Positions 6,758-12,829 of a stretch of DNA of 12,829 nt are shown in pieces. The first letter of the stretch is position 1, and each line of letters opens with the position of its first letter. Below the pieces are notes generated by a model that worked only from the letters and a program-made list of their open reading frames with translations, did no database searches and was not told where the DNA came from. Source of the DNA: Marinosulfonomonas sp. (lineage in GTDB: Bacteria; Pseudomonadota; Alphaproteobacteria; Rhodobacterales; Rhodobacteraceae); NCBI GenBank assembly GCA_019090845.1, contig JAHRVD010000152.1, forward strand, positions 1 to 12,829. The letters are read 5' to 3'. Both the position numbers and the translations under genes were made by a program.

Positions 6758-6761
6758 GAGG
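6758..6761 (+). promoter_or_regulatory. Ribosome binding site deciding a TTG start
   Basis: GAGG at 6758-6761 lies 7 bases before TTG at 6769. The only nearby ATG (6756) is in another frame and reaches a stop after three codons. The TTG also makes the protein start directly at the expected first beta-strand of a GT-B fold, so it is the best start. Confidence 0.6.
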
Positions 6762-6768
6762 CCCTGAT

Positions 6769-7824
6769 TTGAAAACTTTGCCCCGCATTGCTTATTTTCT
6801 GGACCCGGGGTTTCCCGGCGGAACGTCTGGGGCAGTGGCCGCAGAACTGGCGGCTATTGCAAATATTGCTCAGCTAGAGGTTCACGCCGTATCCAGCGCG
6901 ATGTTCGGCAGCAAAACTGTGGCTCCGCAAATTCGAAAAGTACTGAGCAAACTGGGTCTTGATCTGATCTGGGACGCACCGGTAGTCAGCGGCGATGTGG
7001 TGCTGTTGCACAATCCCAGTTTCTTAAAGTTCCACCGCGAAGTTAACCAGAAAATCATTGCAGACCACCTGATCGTTATTGCCCATGAAAATTTCCTACG
7101 CCCTGGTGGATTTGAAAGCTTTGATGTTGGGCATTGTTTGGATTTAATTGATCGCTGTTCGCTGACATTGCAAAAATCCATCGCACCGATTTCCCCCTAT
7201 AATCGTCTTGGTGTCGAGCAGTGGTTGTCGGCCAACAGCGCCGCCGGACATTGGGCCGTTGTGGAACAAGACTGGTTCAACATTTGCGAATTCGAAATAT
7301 TTCCCCCCACCAAATCACCCAAAGACAGGCGCGGGCGTCATTCACGCGCAGGCCCGGAAAAATTTCCACTATTGGTCGATATGGACCACTGCTTTTCCAA
7401 ATCCGCCCAATCAAACGTAATTCTTGGCGCAGACCTGTTCCTGAACGAAAAACTGGATCGCAATCACTGGAATATGGTGCCCTTTGGCGGGCTTGAGGTT
7501 GCACGGTATTTCGAAATGATTGACTTTATGATCTATTTTACCGCCCCCACATGGCGCGAAAGCTTTGGGCGTGTTTTGGCCGAAGCGATTGCGGCCGGAA
7601 AAGTGGTGATTTCCGATCCCGACACCGCGTCGGTATTTAACGATGCCATCGTCCCGGCCCGTCCATCGGAAGTAGATGATATTGTTGCCAACTTCGTCTC
7701 GAATCCGAAACTATATCGGGATCAGGTGATTAAGGCGCAAAAGAACCTGACGGCATTTTCGGCCAGTGCATTCAGGCAAGAATTTCAGTCTTTGATTAAC
7801 ACAAACGTCAGGCGCGCCGCATGA
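6769..7824 (+). CDS. Glycosyltransferase, GT4-like (GT-B fold)
   Basis: This 351-residue protein should transfer a sugar from a nucleotide donor to an acceptor in the cytoplasm or at the inner membrane face. The N-terminus (RIAYFLDPGFPGGTSGAVAAEL, written here only for its glycine loop) fits the acceptor-binding half of a GT-B enzyme. A GRHSR...EKFP segment at 189-200 begins the second half, as in several GT4 proteins. The donor-site signature is at about 262-281, WRESFGRVLAEAIAAGKVVI, where the first glutamate corresponds to the start of the family E-x7-E motif. Start is TTG with GAGG 7 bases upstream. Its stop overlaps the ATG of the next gene (ATGA at 7821-7824). Donor and acceptor cannot be read from the sequence. 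Confidence 0.85.
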   Translation: MKTLPRIAYFLDPGFPGGTSGAVAAELAAIANIAQLEVHAVSSAMFGSKTVAPQIRKVLSKLGLDLIWDAPVVSGDVVLLHNPSFLKFHREVNQKIIADHLIVIAHENFLRPGGFESFDVGHCLDLIDRCSLTLQKSIAPISPYNRLGVEQWLSANSAAGHWAVVEQDWFNICEFEIFPPTKSPKDRRGRHSRAGPEKFPLLVDMDHCFSKSAQSNVILGADLFLNEKLDRNHWNMVPFGGLEVARYFEMIDFMIYFTAPTWRESFGRVLAEAIAAGKVVISDPDTASVFNDAIVPARPSEVDDIVANFVSNPKLYRDQVIKAQKNLTAFSASAFRQEFQSLINTNVRRAA

Positions 7825-9890
7825 TTTTAATTGATGCCGGACAACGGGACACGCGAGCGTTTGACGCAAAAATTCTGTTTGCAGCGCAGCTTTCACAGGC
7901 CGGATACGACGTTGTCATAGACGAAAAAACAACACCACAAATAATTGATCGCAATCAAAAATACGAAGCCGCACCGTTTCTTACCGACATCGCACAAATC
8001 GTGATTTCCGCCTATGTGATGATCGGCGCCGAAACAATCTGCGATGAAACTTTGATGAGCCTGCGTGCGTACCAACTGGCACCAGACGTCCCCGTTTCTG
8101 CTACCGGGCGGTTTTCTGATGCCCAGTCCTTAATCAGCTCGACCGCAAAAATTTCGTTTGCGCTTGGGCGAGAAGCCAACGTCATTGACCTGAATGAGTC
8201 GCAGGGCCGCCAACTTTTAACGTCCTCAATCAACCCGCTGGTGGCCGCCACTGCAGACATCGATGAAACCAGCGCTTCACCCGCCGAACTGTTCCTGTTT
8301 CTGCCACAGGACTGGCTGGATGAACCGGGAAATCTGGCACATTTGAGCGCGATGAACCATGTTCCCGGATTCCACCTGAACATCCTGATTACCGGCAAAG
8401 GAAAGGACCTTATTCACAAATCGGATTATTCCGGTGTGTCGGTTTTTGGCCTGAATGAAATGCCCCCGCAAACACTCGCAAAACGCGCCGGCGCGGCGGT
8501 CTTTCTGGGCGACGGTGTGCCGGGTGAACGCATGGCGATGTTTGCAATGGATGTAATGTGCCGCTCGGGTGTGCTTGTGGATTGCACCACCAGCGGGGCG
8601 TTTGTAAACAGCGGTGCGCCGGCCCTGCGTGGCCCGACCGATCTGGCCGGATTGCCAAATTTTTTACAGTATACTGTTGCAACAAACCTTGTTGAACTTG
8701 GACGACAGGCCCGTCAAAGTAACTGGCTGGACAGAAACTCTATCCAGCGCCTGATCGAGGCGTTGGGACCGGGCTTTGTGGCTCGCGCGACGCCACCGGC
8801 AACCACGCCCAAACCCCAAACCATATTCCTGCCCACCAACGGCAACGGGCTTGGCCACGCGCAACGATGTTCATTAATCGCCACAGCCATGCCGACCGCA
8901 CAGAAACCCGCCTTTGCGGCCTTTCCCAGTTGCATCCCGCTGATAAACAGCAAGGGCTATTCCTGCATGCCGCTGGTGCAAAAAAGCCAAGGCCACGACG
9001 ATCCCTTCGCCAACGATCTGCTGAATTATCTGCGCCTGCGCCAGTTGTTTAATCCCGGCGACCATCTGGTTTTTGACGGTGGTTATGTTTTTGACTCGAT
9101 CTACCGCACCGTGATGGAAAAATCCCTTACCGCAACATGGATCAGGCGCGGGCTTTGGCAGGCCGGGCAAGTAACCGACGCCGCACTGGATCGCGAACGG
9201 GCATTCCAACAGGTCATCGTGCCCCAAGAGGCGTTTGACGAGCTTAACACCGCTTACACCCATGGTCTGTCTGTTCATCAGGTCGGCCCGATTGTTCAGG
9301 ACGTTGCGCCCACACCCGGCGGCGTTGAAAAACTGAAGCAAAAACTGGCAAGAACTTTTGAGCATAAATTTGATCAACTGGTTGTCAGCATGCTTGGCGG
9401 CGGTATTGCTTCGGATCGTGCAGCACAATTGCACGCATTATGCGCCATGCTCCAACAGCGCCCCAATTGCTTGCATTTGATCGTGGTTTGGCCCGGCTCT
9501 CGTATTTCGGCCGGATTGCAGGGGTGGAAAAACACCCGGGTCGTAAAAACTAAACATGCGCTGGATCTGTGTCAGGCAGCCGACCTGGTCATCTCGGCCG
9601 CAGGCTATAATTCGTATCACGAGATACTTTACCACCAGATCCCCTCGATCCTGATTCCCCAGTCCGCACCATTTTTGGACGATCAGGAAAGGCGCGCCCG
9701 CGCCGCATCAGACCGCGGCCTTGCGGCAATTGTTTTAGCCGATGAGCTATTGATGTTGGATCGAGAAGTGGCTGCATATCTGGACAATGGAAAATCAGCC
9801 ACGATCCGCGCCGAACTGGAAAAAACTGTTCTGCCGGAACGTGGAAACAAAAGAGCCGCTGAACTGATTTGCGCGAAAGTGAACCGATGA
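7821..9890 (+). CDS. Two-part glycosyltransferase with MurG/GT28-like C-terminal half
   Basis: This 689-residue protein is about twice the size of a single small GT-B enzyme. The C-terminal half (about 333-689) resembles the GT28/MurG group: TNGNGLGHAQRC at 339-350 matches the glycine-rich loop and histidine of the acceptor half, SMLGGG at 523-528 opens the donor half, and ADLVISAAGYNSYHE at 587-601 plus DDQERRA at 620-626 match the donor-binding region of UDP-sugar transferases. The N-terminal half (1-315) is divergent but looks Rossmann-like, with GVPGERMAMFAMDVM near 232-246 resembling the donor-side helix of GT-B proteins. A Pro/Thr-rich linker (322-333) joins the two. It may be bifunctional, or the first half may be regulatory. 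It overlaps the genes on both sides by 4 bases (ATGA), and its own ribosome site is weak, so it is likely translated by coupling. Confidence 0.82.
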   Translation: MILIDAGQRDTRAFDAKILFAAQLSQAGYDVVIDEKTTPQIIDRNQKYEAAPFLTDIAQIVISAYVMIGAETICDETLMSLRAYQLAPDVPVSATGRFSDAQSLISSTAKISFALGREANVIDLNESQGRQLLTSSINPLVAATADIDETSASPAELFLFLPQDWLDEPGNLAHLSAMNHVPGFHLNILITGKGKDLIHKSDYSGVSVFGLNEMPPQTLAKRAGAAVFLGDGVPGERMAMFAMDVMCRSGVLVDCTTSGAFVNSGAPALRGPTDLAGLPNFLQYTVATNLVELGRQARQSNWLDRNSIQRLIEALGPGFVARATPPATTPKPQTIFLPTNGNGLGHAQRCSLIATAMPTAQKPAFAAFPSCIPLINSKGYSCMPLVQKSQGHDDPFANDLLNYLRLRQLFNPGDHLVFDGGYVFDSIYRTVMEKSLTATWIRRGLWQAGQVTDAALDRERAFQQVIVPQEAFDELNTAYTHGLSVHQVGPIVQDVAPTPGGVEKLKQKLARTFEHKFDQLVVSMLGGGIASDRAAQLHALCAMLQQRPNCLHLIVVWPGSRISAGLQGWKNTRVVKTKHALDLCQAADLVISAAGYNSYHEILYHQIPSILIPQSAPFLDDQERRARAASDRGLAAIVLADELLMLDREVAAYLDNGKSATIRAELEKTVLPERGNKRAAELICAKVNR

Positions 9891-10336
9891 CACCAGAGTT
9901 TTGGAATTCCGTGCTTTCGCGCATCACGCCGTCTCAGCCGGTTGATCTGGACGCGTCTATCTTTGACGCCGGCAAGCATCAGCCGTCACCAGTTACCAAC
10001 ATCGCTGCAAATGATCTGACGCGCAGCACAGCGCCCTCTGCGATGCTTTGGCAGGACCCGGAAAATCGCCAATCCTGCATTGGTGTAAGGGTTGATGAAC
10101 CACTGGCCGACTGCACGGTAGCCGCCACCAGATTGGCCGCAGCAGCCCTGGAACGTGGCGTAACACCAATCATGTTAACGACCTTACCCGACTGCGGCTT
10201 TGAAAGGTTTGGGTTCAGGGTCGAACGGCTGGTTGGCCAAACCAGACAGGAACTTGAAATCTGCGAAAAGGAACTGATGCAGTTCTGGAACATGGCGATT
10301 GTTATCGACGTGAAAGATATCGCACTGCTGGGCTAG
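9887..10336 (+). CDS. Conserved-looking protein of unknown function, last gene of the glycosyltransferase operon
   Basis: I do not recognise this 149-residue protein. I chose ATG at 9887 because it overlaps the upstream stop as ATGA, the same arrangement as the previous junction; an in-frame TTG at 9869 would add six residues. There is no signal peptide or membrane helix, so it is probably cytoplasmic. The first ~55 residues look flexible. The rest appears to be a small alpha/beta domain (CIGVRVDEPLADCTVAA, then GVTPIMLTTLPDCGFERFGF) with a helix near 117-135. It has four cysteines (64, 76, 103, 126), but they are not in CxxC pairs. The alternating strands and helices would suit a small regulatory or accessory domain. 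Its tight coupling to two glycosyltransferase genes suggests it works with them. Confidence 0.7.
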   Translation: MTPEFWNSVLSRITPSQPVDLDASIFDAGKHQPSPVTNIAANDLTRSTAPSAMLWQDPENRQSCIGVRVDEPLADCTVAATRLAAAALERGVTPIMLTTLPDCGFERFGFRVERLVGQTRQELEICEKELMQFWNMAIVIDVKDIALLG

Positions 10337-10351
10337 CCCGAACAACCCAGC
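10330..10351. other. Palindromic convergent gap between the unknown gene and the RND permease
   Basis: Two convergent genes end 24 bases apart. GGGCTAGCCC at 10330-10339 is a perfect 10-base palindrome spanning the TAG stop. GCTGGG (10327-10332) can instead pair with CCCAGC (10346-10351) across a 13-base loop. Neither stem is followed by a T-run on either strand, so I do not call it a terminator, though it may help separate the two transcripts. Confidence 0.3.
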
Positions 10352-10360
10352 CAAAGCCGC

Positions 10361-12829
10361 TTATTCCGCAGCCGTTTTTATATCCGGTTGCACCTTGGGC
10401 TTCTTTTCAGTTGCAAGAAGCTGGACCCTAGTAGTTTGTTCCACAGGGGCGACCTGATCTTTGCCACGCCACCCAAATTTGCCCAAAATTGAGCGTATAG
10501 AGCCGCCAATGACGAAAGGGGCTGTAATCATGACCGGCACCATCACAAGCGTCAGAACAGTGGAAAACAACAGCCCCGACACCAATGCAGCCGACAGATG
10601 CACAAAGAAAAAGCCGGCAAGGCCACCAATGATGATTTCACGAAGCAGGAAATCAAGCTCGATGTTAAGAGCCATCGGAATAACCCCCAATGTCGTAACG
10701 GCCGCCGTCAACAAAACCGGGCGCACCCGCTGTGCAGTTGTCAGCAGCATGGCCTTGATCGGATCCACCCCGTCATCGCGGGTGTAGTGATTATAGGTAT
10801 CAATCAGCACGATGCCGTTTTTCACAACGATGCCCGACAGGGCAACGATCCCCAGCCCCGTCATAATGGCCGAGAACGTCATGCCCGTCACCAACATGCC
10901 AAGCAGCACGCCCGCGGTTGACATCACAACCGTCGAGAGCGTTACGAAGACCTGATAATAACTGTTATATTCCAGCAGCAATACTAGGAAAATTATGAAC
11001 ATCGCCGCCATCAGCGCCTTAACCATAAAGGCATTGGTGTCTTCGGTCTGCTCTGCCGCACCACCAAAGACAATCACGATATTGCTTGGGAAAGCCTGCT
11101 TTTCAATCCAGGCCTGAACCTGGCCAACCTTTTGGTCCGCCAGAACGCCTTCGTCCACATTGGCACCGACGAAGATCGAATACAGCCCGTCCTGACGGGT
11201 TATGTTTCCGACTTTCGGCACGGCGGTGCGGGTGATAAAGTTAGAGACCGGGACCTGCCCCTTTGGTGTGGCGATACGCAGCGAATCCAGTGAATCAAAG
11301 CTGCGTTCGTTTTTTGGCAAGCGGACCTGAATATCCAGTTCATCCACCGAGTCATCGGGCAGGTAAGTTCCCAGTTTCACACCGCCCGTCACCAGCTGCA
11401 CATATGGACCCAATTCGCGGATACCAAGGCCGTATTTGGCCGCTTCGGTTCTGTCTATCTTTAGTGACCAGTCAATCCCCGGCGACGGCCGCCCGTCTTC
11501 TGCTTCGATAGTGCCACCAAGCTCAAACTCAATAAAGTTTCGTATATCGTCAACGACCGGAAGCAGGCCTTCATATGACGGACCGGTTACGCGCAGATTG
11601 ATGTCTTTACCGGACGGCGGGCCATTTTCTTCGGCGGCAATCTGGATTTCCAGACCGGAAATTGTGCTGACCCGTTCGCGGATTTCGGCAAAAATTTCGA
11701 CCGCCTTTACCCGCTTTTCCCAGGGATGCAGTTGCAGTTGAAGATTGCCAATCGTGTCTGCAGGTGAATTTTCAGCCCCGCCAAAGGACAGGATGACATC
11801 CTGAATACCGGCCACCTGCAAAACTTCATCCTGTACTTCCAAAAGGAAATCCCTGATTTCGGTGGCCGAATAATTGCCGCGGGTCACAACCGAAACGACG
11901 CCGTATTCCGGCTCGTTCTCGGGGAATGCAACGACCCCTGTGGGGTGTTGGGAGAAGTAAAAGAATATATAGCCGACAATCGCAAAACCGGCCGCGAGCG
12001 TCAGGATTGGATGCAGCAAGAGGCGCGACATCACACGCACATAGATCCCCATCACCCCACGGATTTTGTTTTTGTCGAATTTTTCCGGATACATGACAAT
12101 GTCGGCGGCTTCGCGTTCGTTCTCATCCATCTCGTGTTTGGCAATGAAGGCCCCGATCACCGGCATGAAAACCAGCGCCGAAATCAGCGAAGCAACCATC
12201 ACCACAATCACCACAATCGGCAGATAGCTCATGAATTTGCCGATGATACCGGGCCAGAATAGCAACGGCACAAATGCGCCAAGTGTTGTAGCCGTCGCCG
12301 AGACAACCGGCACAAACATCTTGCGCGCCGCAAGGATGAATGCCCGCTTGCGTGACACGCCTTCGGATAGTTTTCGCTCGGCGTATTCGACCACAACAAT
12401 CGGGTCATCCACCAGCACGCCAACCGCGATCACCAGCCCGAACATGACCATCATGTTGATCGTCATCCCCAGCATCTGAAGCACTAAAAACGCCATCATG
12501 AAAGAGATCGGGATAGACATGCCGATCATGATCGCAGGGCGCACGCCAAGCGTTGCAATCGTCATTATCAACACCAGTGCCACAGCCGTCAGAACTGCAG
12601 CCTCCAGCGAGCGGAACAGGTTTTTGGTGCCAACCGACTGGTCAACAAGAAAACTGTATTCAACGCCGGCAGGCCAGTCTGCGGCAAATGCCTCGGTTGC
12701 GGCGCGCACCTGATCTGACACCTCGATGATATTGGTGCCAAGGTTCTTTTTGACCTCAAGCGCTATCGCGGGCGCACCGTTTACAAAGGCGTATTCTGTG
12801 GCATCTTTGAACGTTCGGGTGATCGAGGC
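10361..12829 (-). CDS. RND efflux permease (HAE1/AcrB-type), 5' end outside window
   Basis: About 822 C-terminal residues are visible. The frame stays open to the right edge, where it reads as porter-domain sequence (PAIALEVKKNLGTNIIEV), so the GTG at 12721 is internal and not the start. By alignment in memory with AcrB, the visible part starts late in the first periplasmic loop and covers TM2 to TM12, including the second large periplasmic loop that opens VVAFPENEPEYGVVSV. The proton-relay residues are present: the Asp pair in VGVLVDDPIVVVEY (codons 12404-12409) in TM4 and Lys in VVKNGIVLID (codon 10820-10822) in TM10. Such pumps export drugs, detergents or metabolites through a membrane fusion protein and an outer-membrane channel; those genes may lie upstream, outside the window. 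The cytoplasmic tail is long and Lys-rich. Substrate cannot be told. It converges on the glycosyltransferase operon. Confidence 0.93.
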   Translation of the reverse strand, partial: ASITRTFKDATEYAFVNGAPAIALEVKKNLGTNIIEVSDQVRAATEAFAADWPAGVEYSFLVDQSVGTKNLFRSLEAAVLTAVALVLIMTIATLGVRPAIMIGMSIPISFMMAFLVLQMLGMTINMMVMFGLVIAVGVLVDDPIVVVEYAERKLSEGVSRKRAFILAARKMFVPVVSATATTLGAFVPLLFWPGIIGKFMSYLPIVVIVVMVASLISALVFMPVIGAFIAKHEMDENEREAADIVMYPEKFDKNKIRGVMGIYVRVMSRLLLHPILTLAAGFAIVGYIFFYFSQHPTGVVAFPENEPEYGVVSVVTRGNYSATEIRDFLLEVQDEVLQVAGIQDVILSFGGAENSPADTIGNLQLQLHPWEKRVKAVEIFAEIRERVSTISGLEIQIAAEENGPPSGKDINLRVTGPSYEGLLPVVDDIRNFIEFELGGTIEAEDGRPSPGIDWSLKIDRTEAAKYGLGIRELGPYVQLVTGGVKLGTYLPDDSVDELDIQVRLPKNERSFDSLDSLRIATPKGQVPVSNFITRTAVPKVGNITRQDGLYSIFVGANVDEGVLADQKVGQVQAWIEKQAFPSNIVIVFGGAAEQTEDTNAFMVKALMAAMFIIFLVLLLEYNSYYQVFVTLSTVVMSTAGVLLGMLVTGMTFSAIMTGLGIVALSGIVVKNGIVLIDTYNHYTRDDGVDPIKAMLLTTAQRVRPVLLTAAVTTLGVIPMALNIELDFLLREIIIGGLAGFFFVHLSAALVSGLLFSTVLTLVMVPVMITAPFVIGGSIRSILGKFGWRGKDQVAPVEQTTRVQLLATEKKPKVQPDIKTAAE

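Noticed and set aside
8874..9434. 186-codon open frame on the minus strand
   Set aside because: It is antisense to the GT28-like half of the 689-residue protein, which has clear family motifs in that very stretch; the antisense product shows none.
9869..9886. TTG start for the 149-residue protein
   Set aside because: The ATG at 9887 forms an ATGA overlap identical to the junction one gene upstream and is the simpler choice.
12719..12721. GTG as the start of the RND permease
   Set aside because: The frame continues to the window edge and the upstream translation is typical RND porter-domain sequence, so this codon is an internal valine.

Overview
The window reads as chromosomal DNA from an alphaproteobacterium, most likely a marine Rhodobacterales (Roseobacter-group) species. 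The main reasons are the style of the L,D-transpeptidase and Tat-exported DUF882/MepK proteins, an LpxD with an inserted segment and a Cys-Ile-Asp-Ala-Gly-Thr motif, and a moderate-to-high GC. This assignment is recognition from memory, not a search. I see no rRNA, tRNA, CRISPR array, insertion sequence or phage gene. Nearly every gene concerns the cell envelope. Region 1 (1-3136, minus strand) is an apparent operon transcribed right to left: an L,D-transpeptidase that makes 3-3 peptidoglycan cross-links, LpxD (lipid A N-acyltransferase), an acyl carrier protein, and the first codons of a beta-ketoacyl-ACP synthase that runs off the left edge. The last two overlap by ATGA. An acyl carrier and an elongating enzyme directly behind LpxD suggest a dedicated acyl supply for an acylated envelope lipid. 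Region 2 (3137-4326) holds a 319-base divergent intergenic region and mepK, which encodes a Tat-exported M15-type peptidoglycan endopeptidase. A maker and a likely cutter of 3-3 cross-links are therefore transcribed away from each other from one control region. A 24-codon ORF with a better ribosome binding site overlaps the mepK start. A weak hairpin with a T-run follows mepK. Region 3 (4327-10336, plus strand) is the least understood part and the best candidate for an undescribed system. A 672-residue single-pass membrane protein carries a duplicated ~28-residue cytoplasmic motif, a long Pro/Ala/Ser-rich periplasmic region and a small C-terminal domain. After it come a 102-residue secreted protein with two cysteines, a GT4-like glycosyltransferase with a TTG start, a 689-residue protein with a MurG/GT28-like C-terminal half and a second Rossmann-like N-terminal half, and a 149-residue protein of unknown function. 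The last three are joined by ATGA overlaps, so they are probably translated together. A plausible but unproven reading is a cytoplasmic glycan-building module with a membrane/periplasmic partner. Region 4 (10361-12829, minus strand) is the C-terminal ~822 residues of an RND (HAE1/AcrB-type) efflux permease with its proton-relay residues intact. It converges on the glycosyltransferase cassette and runs off the right edge.
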